From NCBI GenBank assembly GCA_016214605.1, contig JACROD010000018.1, positions 1-51,332 of the forward strand: a stretch of 51,332 bases of DNA, given 5' to 3'. Position 1 is the first letter of the stretch; every line of letters begins with the position of its first letter. A program made the position numbers and the translations under genes. Origin of the DNA: Candidatus Kaiserbacteria bacterium (GTDB lineage Bacteria > Patescibacteriota > Minisyncoccia > Phycocordibacterales > UBA2100). Shown here piece by piece: positions 1 through 6,666 of the stretch. The notes beneath the pieces were generated by a model. It was not told the DNA's origin, searched no databases, and was given only the letters and a program-made list of their open reading frames with translations.

Positions 1-2
1 AA

Positions 3-125
3 ATCCTACAGATATTGAGCGTGTCGCTATTCGACAAAAACGGCTTGGTTGAGCTATTTTCCGAGCGCAAGCTACAAAACAACGTCAAGGGTTTTGAAAA
101 TATGGCTTCGTTGTTTGATTTTTAA
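3..125 (+). pseudogene. C-terminal end of an IS4-type (DUF4372-like) transposase, cut by the window edge
   Basis: Frame 3 reads without a stop from the first base to a TAA and ends ...ENMASLFDF. The stretch LQILSVSLFDKNGL followed by a short tail with a LFDF-like end resembles my memory of the C-terminus of IS4-group transposases with an N-terminal DUF4372 domain. The stop codon lies inside the 20-bp sequence TTTTAACGGGACACGAGTGG, whose exact reverse complement occurs near the other end of the window (51193-51212). This fits a transposase reading into its own terminal inverted repeat. Only about 40 residues are visible, so intactness cannot be judged. Family assignment is from pattern memory and is moderately sure. 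Confidence 0.65.
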
Positions 126-139
126 CGGGACACGAGTGG
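120..139. repeat. Right terminal inverted repeat of the IS element
   Basis: TTTTAACGGGACACGAGTGG is the exact reverse complement of 51193-51212. Here it immediately follows and overlaps the transposase stop codon, as expected for the right end of an insertion sequence. Confidence 0.65.
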
Positions 140-165
140 TAAATAATAATGCTCACATTATACAC
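140..165 (-). promoter_or_regulatory. Orphan promoter leader, duplicate of the one at 5164-5189
   Basis: On the minus strand this reads GTGTATAATG then a GCATTATTATTT leader, almost identical to the leader of the glycine-rich surface protein at 3504-5150. It contains a TATAAT -10 box (157-162). Here the leader runs straight into the IS end at 139, so the gene it once served appears to have been displaced by the IS. Confidence 0.5.
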
Positions 166-206
166 GCGATGTACGTGTGTTTCTAATACGTCCACAAGAC
201 ACGCTA

Positions 207-246
207 CATACACTAACCCTACGCACGTGCGTAAAGTTAGTGTATG
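207..246 (+). repeat. 40-nt palindromic element, copy R1
   Basis: The arms CATACACTAA and TTAGTGTATG enclose the perfect 14-bp inner palindrome TACGCACGTGCGTA. With flanks 205-248 the whole is a near-perfect 44-nt palindrome with only the CC/AA positions unpaired. The same 40-nt length and layout recurs at 7925-7964 and, inverted, at 8606-8645. The terminal ATG (244-246) opens a 39-codon frame (244-363) that also carries GGAG before an internal ATG at 271. No homology is visible for that frame. Confidence 0.85.
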
Positions 247-310
247 TACATTCTTTATGAGGAGATTTTTATGAATCAAACCTCTTGTTGTACAAGATCA
301 CATCGGTCTC

Positions 311-473
311 ACCACAAGGGCATGGCCATTTTACTAAAGCGGCTTACCGCTAAGAAAAATTGATCTCAAGGAGCTACGGCACCGTGGTGCGCCAGATTTT
401 CTTGACGGTACCCCCGTCTTAGAAAATCCAGTGCAGATCGTACTCGATCTGCCAGAATTGAGCACAATTCTGC
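311..473. mobile_element. 163-bp insertion made of consecutive hairpins (MITE-like)
   Basis: The insertion interrupts the FkbM remnant exactly between two CTC triplets (308-310 and 474-476). It contains at least five perfect or near-perfect stem-loops: 338-351 (AGCGG/CCGCT), 379-390 (GCACC/GGTGC), 395-428 (GATTTTCT..GACGG/CCGTC..AGAAAATC), 433-452 (GCAGATCG/CGATCTGC) and 453-472 (CAGAATTG/CAATTCTG). The last two abut directly. There is no coding capacity and I see no long terminal inverted repeat. It could be a non-autonomous element or a processed repeat cluster; the 3-nt duplication is short enough to be chance. Confidence 0.65.
393..429. repeat. Dispersed hairpin repeat, copy 1 (second copy at 46617-46652)
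   Basis: CCAGATTTTCTTGACGG, a short loop, then CCGTCTTAGAAAATCC form a 13-bp interrupted stem. The sequence at 46617-46652 is identical except in the loop. It is one of the five hairpins in the 163-bp insertion, which shows that this module moves or is copied independently of the rest. Confidence 0.85.
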
Positions 474-505
474 CTCTATGAGATACGGGAAGGTGCCCGC
501 CCGCG

Positions 506-1630
506 TTATGCCAGTAGGCCCGTAGCTGAAGCCTTGGTCACCACCTCGATCGAACTCCCGGGATACAGCTCGCCAAACCGCCGTGCTGCCAGCGCCACAG
601 ACCCATCCGACCACTTGCATTCATATCCGTACAATGCACCATCGCGATCCTCAATAAGATCGATCTCTTTCTGATCTGTCGTACGCCAGAAGTAGTGACT
701 CGCCGCGACACCCTCATTACTCAATCGTTTGATCCTCTCGACGATAAAATAGTTTTCAAAAAGAGCACCTACATCCTGCCGAATATCCATCGGATTGTGA
801 TTCTGCAAGATACTGTTGCGCATGCCGATATCGAGGAAATAAACTTTGTACCCCTTCCGTATCTCCTTGCCAGGGTTGCGCGAAAATGCGCGCAATCGTG
901 TGATGATAAACATCTTTTCGAGTATGTCGAGATATTTTGATATGGTCACCAGGCTCGTGTTGAGGTGATTGGCGAGTGAATGCGCCGATACCTCCGATCC
1001 AGTGCGGAGCGCAAGTAGTTTGAGCAGATCCACCAATACCTGCGGTTTGCGCACGCCTTCGAGCGCAAGTATGTCTTTGTAGAGGGCGTTTGCCTGCAAG
1101 CTTTCAAGATCAGCGGTCTTCTTGTCCTCGGGGGCACCGATGATGCCGGGGTAGAATCCGTAGCGAAGGAATATCTCGTACCGTTCATCAAACGCCGCAC
1201 GGCCGATAGTGCCGATGACTTCGGCGACCGATAGCGGGTATAGGATATATTCGCGCGTTCGCCCTGCCATTGATTCGGCGGTTTTCCGGGCGAGGTCAAA
1301 GCTCGACGAACCCGTCGCAATGATCTGCACCTCCGGATAACGATCATGAAATACCTTGAGCGTACGCCCGATATCGGGCACGTATTGCGCCTCATCGAAT
1401 ATGACCATGCGCGCGTCCCCGATGCGGGCCTTCACGACATCCGGATCGGGCACAAGAAAGTCGTGGACGGTACGCACCTGACAGTCAAAATAAAGTCCTC
1501 CTGCACCGTGTTCGGCAAGGATCTTCTTCGCAAGTGTCGTCTTACCTACCTGCCGTGCACCATAAATAATGATCACCTTTCCGTGATGCAGATCGGAGAC
1601 GATTCGTGGCTCAATAGCGCGCTTATACAT
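506..1630 (-). CDS. AAA+ ATPase of the AAA_14/DUF4143 family
   Basis: This 374-residue protein has an N-terminal P-loop ATPase domain with Walker A GARQVGKT (residues 24-31) and a Walker B-like VIFDEAQ. The C-terminal half matches the DUF4143 layout and ends with EIDLIED...YECKW, a PD-(D/E)XK-nuclease-like pattern. Family members are accessory, often horizontally acquired ATPases of unclear function, sometimes near toxin-antitoxin loci; one such locus lies directly upstream here, divergently transcribed. The start ATG follows an AAGG-containing leader and a TATACT box about 35 nt upstream. The 3' end abuts the FkbM remnant, so the gene is probably an insertion into a surface-glycan locus. Biochemical role unknown. 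Confidence 0.9.
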   Translation of the reverse strand: MYKRAIEPRIVSDLHHGKVIIIYGARQVGKTTLAKKILAEHGAGGLYFDCQVRTVHDFLVPDPDVVKARIGDARMVIFDEAQYVPDIGRTLKVFHDRYPEVQIIATGSSSFDLARKTAESMAGRTREYILYPLSVAEVIGTIGRAAFDERYEIFLRYGFYPGIIGAPEDKKTADLESLQANALYKDILALEGVRKPQVLVDLLKLLALRTGSEVSAHSLANHLNTSLVTISKYLDILEKMFIITRLRAFSRNPGKEIRKGYKVYFLDIGMRNSILQNHNPMDIRQDVGALFENYFIVERIKRLSNEGVAASHYFWRTTDQKEIDLIEDRDGALYGYECKWSDGSVALAARRFGELYPGSSIEVVTKASATGLLA

Positions 1631-1740
1631 ATATATACCTTATTCCTAAACTATGCTTCAGGAAAAGTATACCAAAAACTAAACCAGGCGCAAGGTTTGG
1701 CTATATAATAACAAAAACTCACTTATCAACCCCTCAGCCT

Positions 1741-1764
1741 GCCGAAAAGTCACGACTTTTCGGC
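1741..1764. repeat. Perfect 10-bp hairpin between divergent genes
   Basis: GCCGAAAAGT-CACG-ACTTTTCGGC. It lies between the divergent ATPase (start 1630) and mntA-like gene (start 1833), so it terminates neither of them, and no T-run follows. It may be an operator or an isolated palindromic repeat. Confidence 0.55.
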
Positions 1765-1832
1765 ATTTCGCTGTAGAATAGTCATGCTACGGGGTGCCTT
1801 TGTTGGCGTGGATTTTATGCTATTATGTGGAT

Positions 1833-2231
1833 ATGAAGTCAATTAACGCAGAGGTGCTGAAGGGTCTCGCCGAGAAACACGGACTTTCACTCGTGGTGCT
1901 TTTTGGTTCGCAGGCCACCGGCAAGACCCATGCGGGATCCGACACAGATATCGCCTTCTTTTCGATACAACCCAAAAACATGCTCGAGATCGCCGAGATG
2001 CAAATGGAGTTTACGGAAAAGCTCCGGATCAAAGACCTTGAGCTCGTGGACCTCGCCGGCAAAGCTCCCCTCTTTCTCAAGCAAGTGGCGGATCAAGGGA
2101 TCGTCCTATACGAGAAAGATCCGAGCGTGTTTGATGAATTCCAGATCTACGCATTCAAGCGTTATGTCGAGGCGAAACCGCTCTATGCCATGCGAGAAGC
2201 GGCGCTTCACAAGTACCTGCAGACAGTATGA
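1833..2231 (+). CDS. MntA-type nucleotidyltransferase antitoxin
   Basis: 132 residues from the ATG at 1833. The minimal nucleotidyltransferase signature GSQATGKTHAGSDTD (residues 25-39, GSx10DxD) is present, with LELVDL as the likely third-Asp strand. In characterised HEPN/MNT pairs the MNT partner adds AMP to a Tyr near the HEPN active site and so silences the RNase. The stop overlaps the HepT start (ATGA, 2228-2231), so the two are translationally coupled. The upstream ATG of the ORF track is rejected because TATTAT lies only 6 nt before the ATG at 1833, giving a leaderless mRNA. Confidence 0.88.
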   Translation: MKSINAEVLKGLAEKHGLSLVVLFGSQATGKTHAGSDTDIAFFSIQPKNMLEIAEMQMEFTEKLRIKDLELVDLAGKAPLFLKQVADQGIVLYEKDPSVFDEFQIYAFKRYVEAKPLYAMREAALHKYLQTV

Positions 2232-2647
2232 TCAGCCACGAGGTCGTCATCAATAAGCTGGTCGCCGTCAAAGATTACCTCGGCGAGCTTCAGCCACTCC
2301 TTCAAAGAGAGTCGCGCGAGATCATCGACGACAGTGTCGTGCTCCATGCCATTGAACGCCTTTTCCAGCTCATAGTCGATACGTCTATCGATATCAATAC
2401 CTACATCATCGGTGAGTCGGGCTTCAATGTACCCGAAGATTATCAAAGTACATTTATCACGCTCGGGGAACACGGCGTGATCCCGACGGACTTTGCACGC
2501 AAGATCGCGCCTTCTGTCGGGCTACGTAATCAGATCGTGCACAAATACGGCAAAGTCGATCTGAAATTCATGGTGGATCAGATCAAGGGAGAGATCGGAG
2601 ATTATGCGCAATACCTAAAGCACATAGACGAATTTCTCAAGAAATAG
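2228..2647 (+). CDS. HepT-type HEPN ribonuclease toxin (DUF86)
   Basis: 139 residues, all-helical composition, with RNQIVHKY (residues 100-107). This is the Rx4HxY motif that combines the HEPN catalytic Arg/His with the Tyr that MntA modifies. It overlaps the antitoxin gene by 4 nt. Known HepT proteins cleave RNA when not AMPylated. The downstream gene (2682-3476) is convergent. The pair has a full motif set, so I expect it to be functional. Confidence 0.88.
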   Translation: MISHEVVINKLVAVKDYLGELQPLLQRESREIIDDSVVLHAIERLFQLIVDTSIDINTYIIGESGFNVPEDYQSTFITLGEHGVIPTDFARKIAPSVGLRNQIVHKYGKVDLKFMVDQIKGEIGDYAQYLKHIDEFLKK

Positions 2648-2681
2648 TCTGGTTGCGCGATCCCTGTAATTACAAGATCCA

Positions 2682-3476
2682 CTAGGACTCAAACTTCTTG
2701 TTGTACAAGATCACATCAGTCTCTATGAGGTATGGGAAGGTACCGGCGTTGTTGGGGACGAAGGTGCTGAGCTCGAAGCCTTTGGAGCGATAAAAGGCGA
2801 TCACCTCGGTATAATCGGGGATCCCCTCGTAGAGCTTCTTGATCGAAAGCTCGCTCTGGATCCCGACAAAATGCTCGAGTATCCCCTCTGATCCCTGTGC
2901 GATCGCGAGGTCGCTCCCCTGGGTGTCCATCTTGAGATACGGGCGCTTGAAGCCGAGCTTGGCCTGGTATTTGTCGTACATCTCCTTGAGTGTCACGGTC
3001 TTGACAGGGATCTCGGTGACGAGCGTGTTGCTCTTCTTGAGTGTATTGCCAGCCTCTTTGTCAGAGGGCATGTTGAGCGAGCTGAACTGATCGATCGCCA
3101 TGACCTTGAAGGTCGTATCGCGCGCGGTGCTATCGAGCGCGACCGCCTCGACAAACCAATTGGGATCCTTCTTGGCATTCTTGCGAAGCTTCTCGAGGGC
3201 CCGCGGGACCGGCTCGAAAGAAATGATCGGGCCCTTGTATCCGGTGCGGCGGAGCATCATCGCGTACTGGCCTTCATTGGCTCCCACATCAAAGACGCAG
3301 TCCACCCGGTAGTGCGGGAGGAATCGCTTGAGGTGCACTTGCTCAAAGATCACGCCGATGCGGCGCGGCTTCATGATACGGACGCCAAAGACCCGCTCGA
3401 CGATCGGAGCGTCGAAGATCACTTCGGTATAGTTCACATGTTTGAGCTTGTTGATGATTTTCTTGAGAGTGTTCAT
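2682..3476 (-). CDS. FkbM family SAM-dependent methyltransferase
   Basis: 264 residues from the ATG at 3476; the longer ORF-track start is TTG. SAM-binding motif I is VFDVGANEGQY, followed by ISFEPVP (acidic strand-2 residue) and LKMDTQGSD, the FkbM-typical D-x-(E/Q)-G motif. Such enzymes O-methylate glycans or natural products. It lies 27 nt downstream of the glycine-rich surface protein gene and is probably cotranscribed with it. Its last 20 codons exist as a broken second copy at 269-500. Confidence 0.85.
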   Translation of the reverse strand: MNTLKKIINKLKHVNYTEVIFDAPIVERVFGVRIMKPRRIGVIFEQVHLKRFLPHYRVDCVFDVGANEGQYAMMLRRTGYKGPIISFEPVPRALEKLRKNAKKDPNWFVEAVALDSTARDTTFKVMAIDQFSSLNMPSDKEAGNTLKKSNTLVTEIPVKTVTLKEMYDKYQAKLGFKRPYLKMDTQGSDLAIAQGSEGILEHFVGIQSELSIKKLYEGIPDYTEVIAFYRSKGFELSTFVPNNAGTFPYLIETDVILYNKKFES

Positions 3477-3503
3477 GGCTATGAATCGAATGGGGTGTGG
3501 CAA

Positions 3504-5150
3504 TTAATTAGACACTGTGAATGTCCCATTCGACGTAAACGTATGAATCGTATAATCACCGAGCGTTGTAACAACTCCACCAGTGGCGTTCACAGATCCC
3601 GTAGGATATCGAATGATCACAACACCTGAGCCCCCTGCTCCACCTGATGCTCCGAATCCATTCGCGCCACCTCCGCCGCCACCTGTATTCGGTGTTCCTG
3701 CACCACCTGTACCAGTGGTATTAAGGGGCGCTCCATTACCTCCACCACCATAACCTCCATTAGCAGTAGCGGTCCCATCGGCCACACTACCGGCTCCCCC
3801 GCCAGCGAGATAGTACGTTCCTGATACATTTTCACCCACCGTAGAACCCGTGATTGGATTTACAATACCTACACCTCCATTAGCATTGTAGATACCGCCG
3901 GTGCCCGGAGTATCCCCGACACCACCGGCCCCGCCGCCACCGCCACTATATCCACCCACCCCAGTACCACCCCCGTATCCTTCACTTCCAATCGGACTGC
4001 CGCCTGAGTTCACGAGGAACCCTCCTCCGCCCCCTGATCCACCGTCACCTCCAAGCGCTGCTCCTCCTACGGAGTTAGTACCATTTCCTCCCGCACCTCC
4101 GCCATGCGCAATTATCGAACCAAAAACAGAATCGCTGCCTGTTGTATGTGCAGCACCTCCAGCTCCGACTGTAACCGTATATGATCCTGTTGTTACAGCA
4201 TAACTACTTCCTGTTTTAACACCACCTGCCCCTCCTCCACCGGTCCCGTTACCACCATCATTGGTCTGACTAATACCACCTCCCCCTCCTCCCGCAACTA
4301 CCAGATAGTCAACGAGATTCGCGGAGGCTGTACTCGTGGCATATTTGAGCGCGTAAGATCCAAGATAAAATCCATCCACGTCTTTCACAAAATTAATCAC
4401 GTCTTTTCCATTTGTAGTTGTTGTTACGGATGGCTTTGCGCCGCTATTCGGCCATTGAATATCGGATGGCCAGTTTGTGTGCCAACCACCGGTACTGTCT
4501 TGTTTAAGAATGAGTTTGTACACGCCGCCTGCCTGTCCACCTGTGAATGTCAGCGTAGTACTGGCAGTAAGGGTGAATGATTGCACATTGCCATTGTTCC
4601 AATTGATCGTAGAGGACGTAGCTGTCACCAATCTACTATAGATTGCACCAGATACGTCGAGTGCATGTGCGGGAGTTGAATTACCAACGCCTACATTGCC
4701 AGAAGATTTGACATACAAAGCAGGTAATCCTCCGGATGTGGCGACATTGAGCAGATCGAGACTACCCGATCCTTTGATATTCACTTTTGCGGCGGTCGCT
4801 GTGCCGCCAATACTCAAAATGCTGTCGGTATTATTCCAATAAAGCTGACCGTTATCCTGAGCGAAGACCCCTCCCCAGATGAATGGTATTGATCCTTCGG
4901 TAAATGAGGTCGCGCCAGTGCCTCCTTGCGCCAAAAGCCATGGAGTCGCATCCCACTGGAATGTGTGTGTGTTTGAAGCACTGACAATCTTCATATGCAT
5001 CGTGGTCGTAGACGCGGTCGTTGTGGCTAGGGTCTGCGCGGTGCCACTCTGGCCATTTATACTTAATACCACGGCAGATGCGCTGCTCGGCACCACTACA
5101 AGGACCAATGCCGCGATCCCAGAAACAAGGAGTCCATTGAATTTGTTCAT
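3504..5150 (-). CDS. Secreted glycine-rich surface protein
   Basis: 548 residues from the ATG at 5150. The start MNKFNGLLVSGIAALVLVVV..SSASA is a classic signal peptide. The middle (about 130-260) contains segments such as SSGNVGVGNSTPAHALDV, reminiscent of phage tail-fibre and adhesin repeats. From about residue 275 a long Gly-rich tract (YLVVAGGGGGG onward) ends with YTIHTFTSNGTFTVSN, the edge of glycine-rich domains found in many bacterial surface proteins. Probably exported and possibly adhesive; the exact role is unknown. It is the first gene of a unit with the FkbM gene, driven by the TATAAT box at 5181-5186. Confidence 0.75.
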   Translation of the reverse strand: MNKFNGLLVSGIAALVLVVVPSSASAVVLSINGQSGTAQTLATTTASTTTMHMKIVSASNTHTFQWDATPWLLAQGGTGATSFTEGSIPFIWGGVFAQDNGQLYWNNTDSILSIGGTATAAKVNIKGSGSLDLLNVATSGGLPALYVKSSGNVGVGNSTPAHALDVSGAIYSRLVTATSSTINWNNGNVQSFTLTASTTLTFTGGQAGGVYKLILKQDSTGGWHTNWPSDIQWPNSGAKPSVTTTTNGKDVINFVKDVDGFYLGSYALKYATSTASANLVDYLVVAGGGGGGISQTNDGGNGTGGGGAGGVKTGSSYAVTTGSYTVTVGAGGAAHTTGSDSVFGSIIAHGGGAGGNGTNSVGGAALGGDGGSGGGGGFLVNSGGSPIGSEGYGGGTGVGGYSGGGGGAGGVGDTPGTGGIYNANGGVGIVNPITGSTVGENVSGTYYLAGGGAGSVADGTATANGGYGGGGNGAPLNTTGTGGAGTPNTGGGGGGANGFGASGGAGGSGVVIIRYPTGSVNATGGVVTTLGDYTIHTFTSNGTFTVSN

Positions 5151-5163
5151 GTAAAAATAGAAG

Positions 5164-5189
5164 CAAATAATAATGCCTACATTATACAC
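5164..5189 (-). promoter_or_regulatory. Promoter and leader of the glycine-rich protein gene
   Basis: On the minus strand GTGTATAATG gives a TATAAT -10 box at 5181-5186; a weak TTGGAA lies 15 nt upstream of it. The leader GCATTATTATTTG is duplicated at 140-165. Confidence 0.6.
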
Positions 5190-5254
5190 TCAGAAAAATC
5201 ATTCCAACAATACAAGTGGGTGTGATATTATACAAACACAACAAGAAAGCACTT

Positions 5255-5959
5255 ATGAAAAACATAATCAAGACTATCGGTCGTCGGCTCGGAGTGAAGA
5301 TACTTAAGATTGATACTCCCATGCGCTCATTGGACATGGGGTTGGAGAAACTGTCTCGGATTATCACTCCTTCGCATGTGATCGATGTAGGCGTCGACTA
5401 CGGCTCGCCTGAATTGTATGCGACCTTCCCCCCTACCAAACACAAATACATCCTCATAGAAGCCGACCCGGCCAATGCGGAGCGACTAAAAAAGATCGAA
5501 CAGTCTCTCGGCCATGGTGCACGATCTGCAAATGTCTTTTGCGGACCGGAAGAAGGCAGTGTCACTCTGTATACCTATGACAATCATGCATATTCGACTG
5601 CATACAAATCGGATTATCTGAGTGATCACAAACCAGTACAAGTACCCGTAAAAACACTTGATTCTATAGTACAGCCCGAGATCGATTCGGGCGCATCTTT
5701 CTTGCTCAAGATCGACGTCGAAGGCGCCGAGATGGATGTATTGCGCGGTGCGACCGAAACCCTCAAGAAATGCGTCGCTGTGGTCACCGAATTATCGGTC
5801 TCACGAAAATACGAGGGCGGAGCGGAATTGGGCGATGTGGTCTCCTACCTGCGCGATCAGGGATTCTCGGTCTACGACCTGTGCTCAGGCTTCGACCGCG
5901 ATGACAAACTCTACCAACTCGATGCAATATTTGTGCGGACCGACGCGGATTTTCGGTAG
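5255..5959 (+). CDS. FkbM family methyltransferase (second copy type)
   Basis: 234 residues from the ATG at 5255; the GTG at 5216 lies before a TATTAT box at about 5226 and is rejected. Motif I is IDVGVDYGSPELY, then YILIEADP, and LLKIDVEGAEMDVLRG is the FkbM motif with the intact D-x-E-G-A. It is divergent from the glycine-rich protein gene and the proteins are only distantly related. Likely sugar O-methyltransferase; substrate unknown. Confidence 0.85.
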   Translation: MKNIIKTIGRRLGVKILKIDTPMRSLDMGLEKLSRIITPSHVIDVGVDYGSPELYATFPPTKHKYILIEADPANAERLKKIEQSLGHGARSANVFCGPEEGSVTLYTYDNHAYSTAYKSDYLSDHKPVQVPVKTLDSIVQPEIDSGASFLLKIDVEGAEMDVLRGATETLKKCVAVVTELSVSRKYEGGAELGDVVSYLRDQGFSVYDLCSGFDRDDKLYQLDAIFVRTDADFR

Positions 5960-5961
5960 AA

Positions 5962-6021
5962 TTAACTAAACCGCGCCACGATCCACGCCACACGGGCGGA
6001 CCAGCTGTATTTCCGAGCTAC
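5962..6021 (-). pseudogene. Scar: C-terminal remnant of a GT4 glycosyltransferase
   Basis: On the minus strand the frame reads ARKYSWSARVAWIVARFS then TAA. This is the usual C-terminal ySWxaRvxxi pattern of GT4 enzymes and parallels AHSWAARVDRITSLF at the end of the intact gene at 6663-7784. Nothing upstream of it survives; the MntA/HepT module starts within about 20 bp. It reads as the 3' stump of a deleted glycosyltransferase. Confidence 0.65.
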
Positions 6022-6043
6022 TTTGTGTGGTATAATTGTTTTT

Positions 6044-6325
6044 ATGGTAAAAGCTGAAATTCAATCAAAAATAGTGCCTATTTTGGAACGCGCCCATGTG
6101 CGGAAGGCGGCGATATTTGGCTCAACAGCGCGCGGAGACGATACCTCTGCAAGCGATGTCGATATTCTCATAGAAATGCCGCGGCCGTACAGTTTGTTTT
6201 CATTTTTGACGATCAAAAACGACCTCGAAGATTCGCTCCAAAAAAAAGTCGACCTGATCGAATATGGGACGGTCAAATCTGCGCTTCGAGAACGGATCCT
6301 CAACGATGCCGTCGATATTCTATGA
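6044..6325 (+). CDS. MntA-type nucleotidyltransferase antitoxin (second module)
   Basis: 93 residues from the ATG at 6044, a minimal single-domain nucleotidyltransferase with GSTARGDDTSASDVD (residues 26-40, GSx10DxD) and KVDLIE as the third-Asp strand. A TATAAT box ends 7-8 nt before the ATG, so the mRNA is probably leaderless. It overlaps the HEPN gene by 4 nt (ATGA). It is more compact than the MntA at 1833 and the two pairs are not close relatives. Confidence 0.88.
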   Translation: MVKAEIQSKIVPILERAHVRKAAIFGSTARGDDTSASDVDILIEMPRPYSLFSFLTIKNDLEDSLQKKVDLIEYGTVKSALRERILNDAVDIL

Positions 6326-6666
6326 CTTCCGCTCCTCGCGATGTAAACGTGTATCTCGACGACATCATTACCGCGATCACGCGCATCGAGACATATGTCG
6401 AGGGATTGAACATCGATCAATTTCGTGCCGACTCAAAGACCACCGATGCCGTCGTGAGGAACCTGGAGATCATCGGTGAAGCCGCAAAGAAGATCCCCGA
6501 CGAAATACGCACGGCACATCCGCATATCCAATGGCGTCCGGCCGCCGCGATGCGTGATTTTCTTATTCACGATTATCCATCCGTCGATATCGACGCCGTT
6601 TGGAACACCATCAAAAGTGACTTGCCTGTTTTACGAACAGGGATCGAAGAAATGCGGCGGGGCTAA
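6322..6666 (+). CDS. HepT-like HEPN ribonuclease toxin (DUF86, second module)
   Basis: 114 residues. The motif RDFLIHDY (residues 78-85) is a complete Rx4HxY HEPN/AMPylation motif. The pattern VVRNLEIIGEAAKKIP is typical of this DUF86 branch. It is convergent with the glycosyltransferase at 6663-7784 and the two stop codons overlap by 4 bp. Confidence 0.88.
   Translation: MTSAPRDVNVYLDDIITAITRIETYVEGLNIDQFRADSKTTDAVVRNLEIIGEAAKKIPDEIRTAHPHIQWRPAAAMRDFLIHDYPSVDIDAVWNTIKSDLPVLRTGIEEMRRG

Larger units (their letters stand above)
269..500 (-). pseudogene. Remnant of an FkbM-type methyltransferase C-terminus, split by an insertion
   Basis: Two pieces match the end of the intact FkbM gene at 2682-3476. 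Piece one (474-500) encodes AGTFPYLIE. Piece two (269-310) encodes ETDVILYNKRFDS and a TAA stop. In the intact gene these are contiguous (AGTFPYLIETDVILYNKKFES). The pieces are separated by 163 bp (311-473), with the trinucleotide CTC present on both sides. The rest of the gene is gone; the 3' end of the ATPase gene abuts at 506. The scar suggests that accessory DNA landed in a surface-glycan gene. Confidence 0.8.

Noticed and set aside
244-363. A 39-codon plus-strand frame starting at the ATG of palindrome R1, with GGAG before an internal ATG
   Set aside because: It runs antisense through the FkbM remnant and across the insertion boundary at 311, has no recognisable protein features and probably arose by chance.
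395-472. Integron attC site
   Set aside because: No GTTRRRY/RYYYAAC core sites; the hairpins are separate and perfectly paired.
1741-1764. Intrinsic terminator
   Set aside because: It lies between divergent gene starts and has no T-tract on either side.
3901-4203. Pro-rich plus-strand ORF
   Set aside because: It is the complement of the glycine-rich tract of the surface protein.
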